Below are positions 1-13,305 of a stretch of 64,000 nt of DNA, in pieces. The notes beneath the pieces were generated by a model. That model worked only from the letters and a program-made list of their open reading frames with translations. It searched no databases and was not told the origin of the DNA. Source of the stretch: Drosophila persimilis (lineage: Eukaryota > Arthropoda > Insecta > Diptera > Drosophilidae); contig NW_020825288.1 of assembly GCF_003286085.1 (NCBI RefSeq), positions 26,784,001 to 26,848,000 of the forward strand, in the 5' to 3' direction. The number at the start of each line of letters is the position of its first letter. Within the stretch, counting starts at the first letter, position 1. The position numbers and the translations under genes were made by a program.

Positions 1-109
1 TGTTGGGTATCGCCTGATAGGAGTAATAGCTGTGCTATCCATGAGGAGAATCCGATTTGCATTTAATTTTAATTAATATTTTCAGATCGCACCCAGCAAA
101 TCTTAGAGC

Positions 110-127
110 CTCTCTCTCTCTCTCTCT
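110..127. repeat. CT/GA microsatellite
   Basis: A run of CT dinucleotides, broken once near its right end. GA/CT runs of this kind recur throughout the window and are potential GAGA-factor (Trl) contacts, but nothing else here marks a promoter. Confidence 0.8.
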
Positions 128-1689
128 TTCTCCGGATGCAAATGGCGGAAACATGAGTAATAATGAGGCGCTCACACACTCGAAGGCAGGCACTCACTCA
201 GGCATTATTTAATGCATGTTATTCATCATTCATTTGAATAGATTGCTAGAGCCTTCTCTCCGCCCCTGGAGCCTCCACTTCAATGGGCGTAAGCTGCTTC
301 TAATGGCCAAAATGCTTGCAAATGATGATGAATACGTTTCAATTACTCCACTGCTCGGCTCTCTCTACTCCGAAACTCTCCACCATCCATGGGGCATGGG
401 ATGGTAATATTCTGATATCATTTGATTGCTACCTGAACAGGAGCCAGCCCCACAAGGGGGCGGGGGCTGGGCAAGGAAGCTGTGCGCAATTTATGAAATA
501 TTGGAAAATATTATCCGCAATTACTCCTCCTCGTACTCGTACTCGCACTCGTCCTGGCATTTGAGTGCTGACCAACGATGCAGTCGATTTAATGGTAATA
601 AAAAACAAGATATAATAATAACCAGATACTCACGCACACACACAAATACAGCCGTCCGTATATTTACGTATCTGTGTGTTGTATATAGGAAAATATGCCA
701 AACGCAGTCAGCACGCCTTTGATTAAATTTCTTTGAGTGTTTGGGGCACACAAAATGCAATTTCATTTGCACTAATGGCTCGCGTCGCTGCCTGCTGCGC
801 CGCTGCTGATGCCGCTTCCGCTTGGCTTCGCTGCCCCTGCCGCTGCCCCTGCCGCTGTCGCTGCCACTGCTGTTGCAACAATGCAAGGCACACATAACGC
901 TGCAGCAGAGGCACAGGCAGCGCAGGCGAAAACAGAGCGAAAAGTGCAAAGAAAAGCGGAAAAAAAAACAACAAAAAACGAAACGAGCGCAAAAAAGATT
1001 GTTAAATTGAATTAAAACCAACAACGCTGCAGCGGAACAGCGGGGCATGCAACGGGGGCACGACGGAGCCTGCCAGCGGCGGCCAAGCGGAAGGTATATC
1101 ATGATGAGGAAGAGTTGCATGCCTCTGGTGCAGCAGATGCCTCATCCTCCACCCGCTACCATCTTTAATGGTGTTACTGTTGCAACCATTCCCCCATTAC
1201 CAGGCACCGACTTCGGGGCCATCTGCCACGACGGTTTGTTTGAGCAATAAACGCAATTTGAAGGATCCTTGCCTGCAACCGTAGCAGGGGTTGCTTCCCT
1301 CCTCCGCTAAAGATAACAATGTTGGGGCCGTCTCGCTCATCGTTGGGTTGGCTCAACCTCCCCTCGAAGGGTGTTATTTTTTTTTGTTTTGTGTAACCCT
1401 TAAACTATCGAAACACCCGGGAAACATCAAAGACCAACATTCAAGTGGTGTTCTCTAGTAAGTGCTCTACAATTCCATGCCACCAGCGGGAGAGGTTTGA
1501 CTATTGTTTTCGATCTCATTTATCGCATACCCTGGGATCCACATTCTAAGATATTTATCAAAGGACGCTAATCAACTTGGATTCGGTGATAAAAATGTAA
1601 AACGAATGACAGGAATCAGCACGTTCTGGTATTTTTGGGGGATTATACAGATATGATCTATGTATATCTCTCTATGAAGAGTCATCTAG

Positions 1690-1940
1690 TATTATATTTG
1701 CTGGTTTTTTATCTTGTATTTTTTTTCTTTTTTTTTTTATTGAATTTTTTTTTTTTTTTCTATTTGATTCAGTACTTTTATGGCATTTTTGAATGTTTTT
1801 TTTAGATAAAGTATTTATATATAGTATTTTTCTGGTATTTTATTAAATAGGTATATTTTTTGGTATTTTCTCTGATAAATTATTCAGTATTTTTTCTTCT
1901 TTCCTATTTATTCTATTTTCTAAAAGTATTTTATGGGTAT
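1690..1940. repeat. AT-rich stretch with repeated GTATTTT words
   Basis: About 250 bp of strongly T-rich + strand. It includes long T runs (about 1,718-1,759), then many copies of GTATTTT, GGTATTTT or AGTATTTT separated by 5-20 bases. The word resembles the fly core-promoter element known as Ohler motif 6 (KTYRGTATWTTT), here scattered in many copies rather than once at a start site. It may be a decayed repeat or an AT-rich scaffold-like segment. Confidence 0.55.
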
Positions 1941-4900
1941 TTAATTCAAACCCTACATTAAATTGTGTAAGCCCAAAGTGAATTTTTAATCTCAGGGAAT
2001 TTTCTCAGGGAAATTCTAAGAAATCTGTAAATCTTTTTGTTTTTCTGCCTTCGTTCCGTTTAAGAGAACGAAACATAAATTACCATAACAATTGCGGCCA
2101 GGCGATGTTCCTTCATGTTCCTTAGAAAGCTAAAAGCAGAAGCCAGCTGTAAGGCAAGATGACAGAATAAATATATATATACATATACAGTTGTATTTCA
2201 GCACGAACATTAATTCATTCATTCATTCTGTCTGTCATTCAAGCTGTCGTCTGATTATCATCGCAATTCATGGAATCAAATTGTTTGCTTTGTCAATTGG
2301 TTGTATATTTTGACTATTCTGGCATCTGATACACTTGTACTTCAACGAGTGATACAATTCTCCGGTAACCAGGCTACCTTTGAGGCATGGAAATGTCCGC
2401 TTCGTGGAGCGGGAGGGGGGATTGCAGACGGATTACAGCATGATTACAACAGGTGTGGATTGGTCAGAGGCGGATACGGAGGCAGAGGCTGACTTTTCTT
2501 GTGCTCACGTGGCATAATCTGTCAGACGACTGTCCCTTAAATAAGATTAACTGCGTGGAAATCGAGTGGATGGCGGATGGCGGATGTGGATGGGAAGGCG
2601 GATGTGGAAGGCTTAAAGGCAGCAGCAGCAGCAGCCCACAGAGACGGTGTAATGCGATGAGCACGGCTCATGTCTCGGCCTCGTAGAGTATGGGATAAGG
2701 AGCCACAGTGAAAGCCAAAGGCGAAGCCAAAGACAGTGGCAGTGGCAGAGACAGAGACGGAAAACCGGAGACCGTGCCACAGTCGCCGCCTTTTCATCCG
2801 AGTGACATTTACGTCAACAATTCAGCAAACAATTGGCAAATGTGGCCATAAAAGCATGACAGTTGTCACTGCCGTTGTCGCTGTTGCTGTCGTTGCCACT
2901 GCCACTGCCACTGCCACAGCCAGTGCCAGTGCCTATCCTTGCCACGTCTCCACTTGCCACTCCATGGCTCTGCCTCTTGCTGCTTGGCAATGCACAAAGC
3001 GGAAACGGATGCGGATGCGGATATACATGTATGCGTGTTGCTGTTGTTGTTGCTGTTGCTGCTGCTGCAACTGGTTGATGTTGCCTCTGCTGTCTGTCTG
3101 TCAGTCTGTCGGCTTGTCCGCCTGCCTGTCTGACTGTCCCCCCCCTGCGAGAGCGATGGCTGAGCCAAAAGCCAACATGTCGCCAACAGGAGACTAAGCC
3201 CCCCCATCCAGGCCGCACATTATGCCGGCTAAGCCTTCAGTCAATTGCATTCAAATAAGCGGCTGAAGAGACCTTCCATCCTTCCATCCTGCCATCCTCT
3301 CTATGCCCATTCTGACTGCATGCCACATACTGCCCGCATCCCAGCCCCTTGTCCGTTTTCGTTCCCATTCTGACCGGCAATCGCACTTGGAATGGCACGA
3401 GTCCGAGCAGAATAAGGATGATGGGATGAGAGGGGCTGTTGGGGCTGTTGGGGCTGCCTCCGTTTACATATGCAGAGCTTTCAGAGGGGGCCTCCTACTA
3501 CTACTACACCTACTCCTCGCACCATGTCCTCGCTCAGGAATGTTCAATTTCACCCATGAACTGCTCGGGCATCGTTTCATGTATCACTTTATGACTGTGC
3601 CACTGGCAGCACGACCGAGCACGAGACCGGCAGAGAGAGATCCTGCGGCTTGCGTTTAAACTTTAAACAACATTTATATTATCTGTTCTCGGTGCTCGGT
3701 GCTCGGTTGCCATGCCACTGCTGCCTGCCACTGCTGCCTGCCACTGGGTCTCTGGCTCTCGTCTCCCTTCAATCCTGCAATCCCCCAATCCCAACCGCCA
3801 ACAGTTTGCTTCATTACTCTGCCCCCCCTCCGCTCCCTCCGCCCCTGCTGTTGCTGCTGCCACGCTGTCTGTTGTTGTTTTCGATACCCTTTAAAGCGCA
3901 GAAAATGAAGCATCTTGGACCAAACAAAAGCCTCCACAAAGATATCTGACAATTGCTGAAACAAATTCTAAAAGATCGAATTTCTATATCCACAGGTCGA
4001 CCTTTGCTATGAGCCATTTTTAAGGGGTATCCAAAGCTTCGTTCCCTCTGGAATGGCAGTATCTTTTTCTGTTAAGTATGCAAAAAATGCTGCGTAAATA
4101 TGGCAACAAAAAAGAAGCAACAAACAGCGGCAGCAGCCACAACAATAGTGGCAGCCGCCACATCAAATCAGGGCCAAAAGCGTGGGGCATGGCCAGAGCA
4201 TCGCTTAAATCTGTTGTTGTTGTTGCTGCTGTTGCTGTTTGCCACATTACACACATATACATATGTAATTCAGTTTCAGTTTCATAACTAAAAAACCATA
4301 AAACAAAATTGTGTGCCCCCCCAGACCCCGCTCTGCTGCTGCCACAGCTGATGGAGGAGGAGTCGCCACTGAGTGAAAAGCGATCCGAAAAAACGCCCGC
4401 ATTCCCCGCAAGGGAAAACAAGAGGAAAACAGAGGCAGAGGCCCTGCTTTGCTCTGCTCTGCTCTGCTCTGGTGCCATAATAAGCATCGCATCGCATCGC
4501 ATCGAATGAGCGCACGAGTACAGTGGGGATTAGCTAAATGAAAAGCCCTCGAAAGACAGCTCATGCATGGCGAGAGCCGAGCGAAAGCAAGGAGTTTCCC
4601 CAGTTTGTTTTGTGGCAAACAAAAGCCGCAGGAGAATGCTGCAACATTAAAAAAGAATGAACGAACAGTGGGACTACGGACTGAGCTACCAACAGTGAGG
4701 GGGAGCAGGCTTCGCACGGATTGAGTTATCTTTCGGAACGGAACCCCTTTTTGGGGCTGTGACTCGCATTCCAATCGGATTACTCACAGATGATTAGGCC
4801 CCATCCACAACCGCCCCCACACCTTAAAGTGCGATTAAGTCATTACCAAGGGGAAACGTCATTGAGGGAAAAGTGGCCCTGTAATCAGCAGAGGACTCCA

Positions 4901-7900
4901 AACCGGCCTGGCCCTCCTAAAAGTCTGCTGTCACTTAAAATTGTTTAAAATATTCATAGTTTTAAGTCAATTTTCATATATTTTTCATTCGTTTAATTCA
5001 TATGAAATGTATTTTGTTTCCAGTTAAATATTTATGATAATCTATAAATGAAAACAAAAAAAAAACCTAAATGGAATAGTTCTATATTCAATTATTTGAA
5101 ATTATCAGTGAAAACTAATAATAGGGGGGGAAAAAAAATGCACCCTTTAGTGAAAAATAAGTCAATTATTTATGGTATTTGTGTGGTTTCCACGCCCTGC
5201 CCCCGGGGACACCCTGTCGCTGGGTCAACTCTGGGCCATCTGTAGAGTTGCATTTAGTGCTACTCCACTGTCCCGGCAGCTGTGTGTTCGTTTTCAGGTT
5301 TTGTTTTTAAAGTTTGCGCAAAAAATTAGAATTCATTTGCAGCGACACAGCACTCGAAACTGCCACAGAAATACACACAGAGAATGTTGCCTGAAACTGA
5401 AACTGAAACTGGACAACTTTAAACAATTACAGCTACATTTACAGCAGCCATAAATGGTGGGCGGAGGGAGGGGCAAACACAAACACAAACATAAAGACAA
5501 ACAAATAAGCCTCTCTCTCATTTGGTTATTTCGTATTCAGAAAATGGCACTAATTATACAGTTATACAGCAGCTATACTATATATGGGGCATGCGGCATG
5601 CAGCATGCCGAGTGTCTGTCGCCTGGTATGCCACATTTTTGGGCACGCTTCCTGCTTGGGCCCCATTATCTGTGGCCCTTAACCCATAACCCCACCCCTT
5701 AAAGCAGCATCCTTCATTCCTCTCTTCATTCCATCCATGAAATGGCATAGCATGCCCCACAGCCATGCCGCAGCCATGCCTCTTCATCCGTGGAGGCAAC
5801 GCCTGCAACGGTAATTAACGTTCTCGAACGGAACCGACGACTTGAAGCGTTGCCCTGACACAGGCGGCGACTGCCACTGCCACTGCCACGCCCTGCTGCC
5901 ACTGCCACTCTGCCACCAAGTAGGAGTCGCGTCGCAGTCCATTGGCAGTCGCAGCTGCAACACCTGCAGACAAACGACAGACAGGGGACGACGAAGGAGG
6001 GACTGTCGGTCGCTCGGTCGGTCGGTGCACAGGACGTATACGTAACTTTTGTAATTAAAAGCATCGCACTGCAGCAGCAGCAGCAGCAGCAGGAGTGACT
6101 GCGGCAGAGGCAGAACAGCGACCGCGCAGTAGCAGCAGCACAGCAGCCACGAGGACGGCGACAACAATGCATTCATGCAAAAAGCTGCAGCTGCAGTGGC
6201 AGTGGCAAGCAGCAGTTGCAGCTGCCTCTTGGTTACTCCCCGACAAAAGGCAGTCGGTGGCAGCAGTCAGCGGCAGGAGGCAGGAGGCTGGAGGCACAGA
6301 AGAACATTCAAACAAAGCTCCAAGCAGCGCACAATAGTTTTTTGGTCTTGGGGTCGCCGTTTGCCAAGTGGAGAGCCGTGTGCCACTGTGACACGGAGTT
6401 GGGGTACAGAGGCTGGATGTTGGATGTTGGAGACGACACTAAATGCGGTTGCGGTTTGGAGTGACGCGCTGGTCTTGGAGGCTGAAGTCTTAGCACGATG
6501 CCACAACACAGCACAGCACAGCACAGCAAAGGGAACTATCTCTGTGGGTCTCTCTGGGTCATCCCCTGTTCCCCACTGTCCAATTTGTTAGAGTGGTCCT
6601 TCCACCTGCTCCTCATTTAGATGATCATCTACGAGTGCCTCTTGGCACTTCATTCCACTCTCTAGGAATCTCCTGGCACTCCATTGCCTCCCCTCTCCTG
6701 CAGCTCCTATAGGAATCTGTCGATTTTAGATTCCCATCAAGTTTACATACGACGCACTCCAGCGTATAAATGATGGCCATAGTTTAGCCAGAGGTTAACC
6801 CAGAGGATGGACTGCCGTGTGGCCGTGGGGAGTTGCTCCATATCATTTTGCAGCATCTCTCGTCATTGCTTTTTCAGTGGCGCAGCCACAGGATCCCCAG
6901 TCTCTGGTCCCTGCCCTCGAATGTCACCAAGTTGCTGAAGCTGAGGAGGACGAAGGTCGAGCGGACAGGCCTGCGGGCTGCGTGGCCTCGCATAAAAAAT
7001 GGCCAAGTTTAATTGATAAAGTTTCTCTCTGGCGAGGGCCATGACGCCGCATTAAGCCCGGTCAGAGCCAGGACGGGGAGGAGGAGGCGCAGGCTGGCGA
7101 TGGGAAAAAATCTGTTTGTTCAGCCTCAACTTAAAGCGTTTACGTGTGTATCCTGTCGTTTGTACCCGGTCCTGCTGCTGCTGCTGCTGCTGCTGCGTAC
7201 TGATTCCCTTGATGCTCGTTTGCTCAATCGCAGCCCGTGTCCGTGTCCGTGCCACACAGTCCCCTGAATGTGCCACAAGCACACACATGCACACACGGGC
7301 ACTTGCTTGTGGCAGAACCGGACGAGGCAATCAATGCAAAACAACAAATTTTATTCCATCACTTCATTGACGACGTAAAAATGTAGAAGTTTGTCGCTGG
7401 AGGAGCACTGAGCCCTTGCCCTAAGGCTCTCGCACACGTGGTGTCCGTGTCCGTGTCCGTGTCAGGGTCCTTGTCCTCGTCATCAGGTTGTGACACTCCT
7501 TGGAGGCGCCCCCCCATGCTGATGCCACTGATGTGCCTCAGAGCTCGGTTCAGGTCACGTTCCGTTTGGCTCCGTCTTTTATTAAAAACGCTATGCAGAG
7601 CACATTACAAGTTAATAATTCCCGTGCCGCCCATGAGGTGGAGGTGGCCCCGTCACTGGTGCCATATGCTACACATTCGTTTGCCCCTTGGCCAAGCGCA
7701 ACATGAAACGAATAATTTTTATTATGCTGAAGCTAAGTCAGTCCCCCCCCCCCTGCATGCGGAATGGTGGTCCATCAGCCGGCAGAATCGACCATTCAGG
7801 CAGAGCATTCGAGCATCCGGGCATCCCTCATGGAGCCAGCGAATAATGGTGTTTGTGTTCGAAAATACATTTATTTGAGGGTGTTGCCATGCCACCATTT

Positions 7901-8332
7901 GTGGCAGGGGGTGTGCCTTTTCTGCTGCTGCCGTGGCCTCTGCTGTGGCTGCGCCAGTTGACACAAATTGTCAGTTCATCAACGCCTACCGGGCGTATGC
8001 GTGATGTGAGAATGGAGCACCGCCTGCCGCTGGCCAGCGGGCTTCGTTAGTGCCACACATGAATGTGGCATGGACATTGTGCAAGGGGCAAGGGAAGAGG
8101 GCTTGCTGTGTGTGTGCGTATAAATCCTGCACGTTTAACCATAACCGAATCGGGGGACCATCCCTGTTTCGGGACTCTCTCTTCCTCTCTATCTGTCGGT
8201 TGTTGGCCATACGGTCGTTGCTTTTGTTGCCAATGTCATTGTTATTAACTTTTTATGGCTTATTGCATAAGCAGCGTAAATCCAAAAGACACGCCTAAGT
8301 GACACACGTCCAATGGGGGGGCGACACGAGGA

Positions 8333-8360
<28 letters not shown>
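8333..8360. repeat. (TG)14 microsatellite
   Basis: Fourteen uninterrupted TG dinucleotides. Length polymorphism is expected. Confidence 0.95.
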
Positions 8361-8363
<3 letters not shown>

Positions 8364-8722
8364 CACTAATTAAATATATAATAAAAGGAGCTTCCATTCC
8401 TAGCGGAAAAGATAGATATCTTCCCCTTGCCCCCACCCTTCCTCTTTTGTAGATGAATAAAACAATAAAATTCTGTTGATTGCAAGGCTTAAAGAGGGGA
8501 CTCCCCCAGGACTCTGCTCCCAGTGTCACACTCTAACGCACACTCCACACTCCTTTGATGCCACAGAAGCATCTTCGATCCTTTCTTTTCAGCAGAAGGT
8601 GCAAAGGTCGAACCTTTCACACTTTTTTCGGGTGCAAAATCCTGGTAATCCCCTTCTGGATCATGGGCCAAGCGTTTCCAATTCCAATTCCCCGAACAAT
8701 TACTTCCATCAGCCCCGAAAAT

Positions 8723-8743
8723 CCCCCCCCCCCCCCCCCCCCC
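8723..8743. repeat. 21-bp poly(C) run
   Basis: Twenty-one consecutive C on the + strand, following a CCCCGAAAAT context. It belongs to a set of unusually long G/C homopolymers in this window. The exact length may be limited by sequencing accuracy. Confidence 0.9.
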
Positions 8744-10982
8744 GAAGCGACGAATCAATTGACAAAAGGTATTAAAAGTTTTCCAGCTGAGGCGGAAAAA
8801 GTTTTCCCAGTGCCTTCGAGAATCACAGCAAATGCTAAACATCTTGCCCCATTAAATGGCAAACCAATATGTATATGGGGGCACGGTGGAGGAGGGGCAT
8901 GGTCTATATCGTAAATTGTGCGAGACGCAAAATGAGATACGTAGGACGCATACCAAAGGATTTATAAGTAAAACATTTTCTGATTAGCTCTGGAGCCACG
9001 TTTTCGATGAGGAGAAAGAGAGAGAGTCTCTTCGTCTCTCTGTCTCTGATTGGGAGAGAGTTTGTGTGGCATGCCACTGGCTATTTCTATTTGATGTTTT
9101 GTGCTGACCTCGCTCTGCGGTTTGGTTCTGTCTCAGTTCTCAGTTCTGTGGAGTTCCATGGCAGTGCTGTGCTGTTGTGTTCTGTTCAATGTGGTTCTGG
9201 AAGTGCGCAAGCATAATAAAATCAAGATACAGATACAGACAACACTTTGAGAAGGCAGGGTCCTGCCTTTCCTCTGTGTGTCTCTGCCACTAATTGAACT
9301 TGTGTGAACGTATTAAAGCTTATGCGAATGTGCGAGGCACATCTTGGGATCTCTCTCTCTCTGTGGCACAGTTGCTTAGGATGAATAAAAATATTGTGTT
9401 AACTTCGGGAGCAACAGAACTCTCAGTTGATACAACAGCCCGGGGCATCTCCCCCCCCCCTGTTCTGTTGAGGCAGGGGCAGGGGCAGGGGCACTGGCTG
9501 GTGGCTGGTGGCAAGTGTCGTCTCATTTTCTACGAGTAAGTGTATTTGTTTCATTTGCCCTGAATGCTAATGATGGGAAAATTTGCGAATTTGCGCCAGT
9601 CGTTGGGTGGATTATGGAGTGGGGTGGATCGAAGTCAAAGCCGAGAGACGACTCCGACTCTCTCTGGTAAATGCTAATGATGTAAAAAGCCAGACCCAGA
9701 GCCAGAGCGAGAGCGAGAGCCTGAAAGCTGAAACAAACGACAGCTGAAGTTCATTCTGGGGTGGGGTTGAGTGGAGTCCTCCCCCCCCCCGAAATGCGGA
9801 GGAAACTGACTTAACTTAATTGAAGTTGCTGATGGCTGCCCCTCTGCTTTTCCCTTCAGATTTGCCCCGCTTTTCCTCTAGTTTTTCCTCGTTTCTGTCT
9901 GCATTTAAAAACAAGAGAGAAACGAGAGAACGCTCCTCCGATCGGAAGCTCACTTGAAGTGATTCCGTAATTAATGAATTAGTGGATGGGGCACGACACT
10001 GGGCCCTGGACACTGGAAGAGAGGCAGGGGGCAGAGGCGTGCGTAAGTGGAGCGTTAGCGGTCAGAACGATTTACTCCAGTTGGCAGTTGAAAGACGAAC
10101 ATCTTCCGCATCCTCTGCTCCAGCGGAAGGCCGACGAATGGAGCTAATATTTAAGGCAATAGAAGGGAGTGTTGCATGAACTGATTACACATGCAACATG
10201 GCTAACATGGCCAACAGAGTGAAAGAGAGAGTTTTCTTGAGTTCATTGATTCCACTTCCGTTGCTCCGTTCCCCATACTCCTCTTTTGAAGCACTTGCAG
10301 CACTTGAATTATGATTTCATTAGAACCTATCTACTGGCCCATTTCCCCCCCCTCTTGGGGGCTGGGGGAGGGGGGGGCACCTTTTGCATAATAACTCATT
10401 ATGGCAGCTGCAGTTTGCCGTTTGCTGCCGGCTTTAATCGCTTTTATCATCAACTGCTTGGCTGGACTCTTGGCTGCCTGTCTGCTGTGCCTCGAGAATG
10501 TGCAGGCAGCACTTCCGGCTCGTTAGCTACGCTACAGAGGTGTAGGTGTAGTTGTAGGTGTGGATGCGGCTGTGGCAGTGGCAGTGGCTGTGCAGATGTG
10601 GGCTGCACGTGCCACACACCAGCCATGCGGGCAGCCACTGGCCAACAGCAGACAATGATCCTCCATTAGCATGCAGCATATTTTAATTAGCCAAATAAAT
10701 TTCAGCATCGTCCTAGTATCTGCAGGATTTCTTTCTGTTCTCTTAAGCTTAAAGCTCACTCTCCCTCTTTGCTTCTGTTTTAGCCAGGATTTATTTATTG
10801 GAGCGGAGAGTAAAAACCTTGGGGAGGCGCCACAGAGTACAGAGCACAGAACGAAGGGGAAATGGGACGTTCCCTGGCGCCTGTTTAATTTCACTTAACG
10901 TTTAACCTGCTGCCATTAATCGAGTGCAATTAACGCGCCTTTAATGGCCAGCACTGCCTCTGGCCCAGTGCTTCTGGCCATG

Positions 10983-11014
<32 letters not shown>
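10983..11014. repeat. (TA)n(TG)n compound microsatellite
   Basis: A TA repeat passes directly into a TG repeat. This is a typical fly compound microsatellite. Confidence 0.9.
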
Positions 11015-12540
11015 TTGGGTAGCCTCCTACATGTATGCATATTTAATTAGCAAAAGTCAACGCAAAGAAGGTCCTCGAGAGAGTACGTTGCTTGATAAAT
11101 AGCCAATAATTCTTACGCCGCGAGCCCCAGAGACGCCTCGAGCTCCACGTTTCCTTGGTGGAGGGGCGGGCCTGCCCCAAAACAAATTGCCCTGGCATTT
11201 CGGTAACCTTGAGCGTGTGTTGTGGCTATTATCATTTGTAATTTGCAGCAATTAGTTCGGGGCTCAAAAATTCTAAAGCAAACTTTGTCCGCCGCCGCCG
11301 CAGGAGCAGGCCTGGTATCGTAGGATCCTGGCAGCCACGTCCCGGTGCCCTGGCTCCCTGGCCGAAAAACAAACAGCACGAAAAAAAGAATTTATTGAGC
11401 TCCGGCCAGAAAAGAGCTTACATATTTATAAGGGACATTAAATTAATTTACGCATGTTTCCACCGGAGGATAGGAAGGATCCCCAAATGAGGGATGGTCT
11501 GAAGGGTGGGGGAGGGTAGAGTGGCACAGTCTACCCCTTGTTTGCCAGGAGGAGTACTAGCCACAATAACATTTGCTGGACCTCAGAGCCCAGAGGCCCA
11601 GAGCCCACAGCCCACAGCCCACAGCCCACAGCCCTTGGGCCAGTTCAATGCCATTCAATGATGAGGTCCAATGCTCCCGCGGGAGCATACACAACTCATG
11701 CAACACGCATTCAGACACACTCATTGACGCATTCAGGATTCACGCCACACTGATTGGTGCAATTGAATGAATGATGATTAGGAGAATGAAGGGGAGCAGC
11801 CACAGGAGGCACGCGTTGCGTGTTTCGTGTGTCAGGCGTCGAGTTCAATTGAGGTTAACCTTGGGGCATTGAAACCGCTTGTGGTGCCACTTAGGAATAC
11901 TTATCCGTTTGCTCCAAGGAATTCTCCTATGAATTCTCCTATTATTCCTCCTCTGGGATACCCATTAATTTTTCTTATTTTTCCTTGTTTTAATTCTGTT
12001 ATATTTCCTTCTACGAATCTTCCCCTGAATCCTTAGCTTTCATTCCTGTGTTCGGGCTTTCAGGAAATTCCATTTAGAAATTACTTTCCACTTATAAAAA
12101 TCCTCGAAAAACAGACAATCAAAATCAGAGTTCGACTCATGTATGTCCTTAGCTACGAGGAGAGTATTAGCCCCATTTCGAGAGAGTTCAAACCAATCAC
12201 TGATGGCCAACGCATCAATCTCTATGTGTGTGTGTGTGTTTGTGCAGCATGGGGCAAATGCAGTCCCATGCCCCTGCAACGTAATCTCAAAGAACAAATC
12301 GATTTTCCCATCACGAGCAGCAGAAGCAGCCGCAATTCAGGAAGAAGATGTCAAAGGCGATTTCTTCATTGCGTACAGTGCGTTTCAAAGCAATAGGGAC
12401 TGTCCGCTGGGGAGTGGAGAGAGTGAACTGTTCACGCACTGTAGACAGCGCAGTGCATAGATACAGATACATTTGTATCCTATAATCAATAAGAAATGCG
12501 CTGCTTAGTCATGCATTCATTTCGTTCTTCCTTTTGTGAG

Positions 12541-12554
12541 GGAGCGTACGCTCC
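12541..12554. other. 14-bp perfect palindrome at island edge
   Basis: GGAGCGTACGCTCC reads the same on both strands. It lies about 90 bp before the start of the GC-rich island (12,640-14,120) and could be an edge feature of an inserted element or a dimeric protein site. Neither reading is proven. Confidence 0.6.
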
Positions 12555-12644
12555 ACCCACATTTTTCCGCCCACCAGGTCGCCGTCATTTTCCCATTTCT
12601 TCATTTTCCTAGGTTTAAGTATTGATCTTTCAGTTTTAGGTTAA

Positions 12645-13028
12645 GGGGGGAGGGGGGAAGGCCACGCACAGCAGCGGCGAGGAATACACCGAGAAACGAA
12701 GCCCAACGACAACGACGCAGCGGCAGCCAAAGAGAGAGAGGAATACATTCAGCAACGGCCGAAGAGGAACGCCGAGAACAGCGAGCCGTCGGCATCGACG
12801 CAGCAACGAAGCGCCGAAAACATAGGCCGCCAGCGTCGACGCAGCAACAACGTCGACGTCGACAACCAAGCAACGACGCGCCAGCAGCGAAAAGGAGAGC
12901 CCTCTGCCGCCGCGAGAATGACGACGCTGACCGCCCACTCTGACGTGGATCAAGCAAGTCGATGGAAGAAGGCAGCACGAGCCAGACGTGCCTGTGGAAA
13001 AGTTCGAGTGATTATAAAGAAAAACTAA
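12645..13028 (+). other. Open-frame GC-rich segment, possible broken ORF
   Basis: One + strand frame stays open from just after a TAA at 12,642-12,644 to a TAA at 13,026-13,028, about 127 codons. The first ATG in that frame is at 12,918. The part from that ATG is 36 residues, begins MTTLTAHSDVDQASRWKK and is basic towards its end. The part before it is rich in Gln, Arg, Asn and Ala and looks like low-complexity translated CAACGACG repeats. The reverse strand is also open here (12,636-13,094), so openness may only reflect GC-rich, stop-poor composition. A TTTCAGTTTTAG acceptor-like sequence ends at about 12,639. It could be a 5' leader or gag-like start of a mobile element, a diverged exon, or no gene at all. 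I recognise no domain. Confidence 0.3.
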
Positions 13029-13305
13029 AATAAAAAGGCAACACGTGGCGAGATCCGCGTCGACGCGATCAGGGTACGAAGAAAGATCTTGCATCTACAA
13101 AACGGAGGAGAGGGCACTTTCGACGAAGATAAGCGTGGGAAGTCAGGGGTAAGCGAGTCTCTAGTCGTGTATACGAGCTGGAACGGGAACAAAGCGACAA
13201 ATTATAAACAAAACATAGCCTGACCATCAACAATTTATACACAAGGGGAAGCTGGAGGCCCGGGGCTTCGCCTTCTCTGCCCGAGTCTCCTCTTGCCCCG
13301 CCCAC

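Larger units (their letters stand above)
1..12540. other. Non-coding region with microsatellites
   Basis: I find no supportable gene here. Open frames on both strands are short, low in complexity and overlap each other, and none shows a domain or a convincing exon with splice sites. The sequence has the texture of fly intergenic or intronic DNA: GCTGCT, CCACTG and GTGGCA words, GA and TG repeats, and AT-rich patches. Notable elements inside it are listed separately: an AT-rich GTATTTT stretch (1,690-1,940), a TG repeat (8,333-8,360) and a 21-bp C run (8,723-8,743). A CAATG-rich, TATAAA-containing stretch near 6,760 was considered as a promoter, but nothing supports a transcript there. Confidence 0.6.

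Noticed and set aside
6755-6780. TATAAA-containing promoter near 6.76 kb
   Set aside because: A TATAAA word alone, with no initiator, leader or exon downstream, is not evidence of a promoter.
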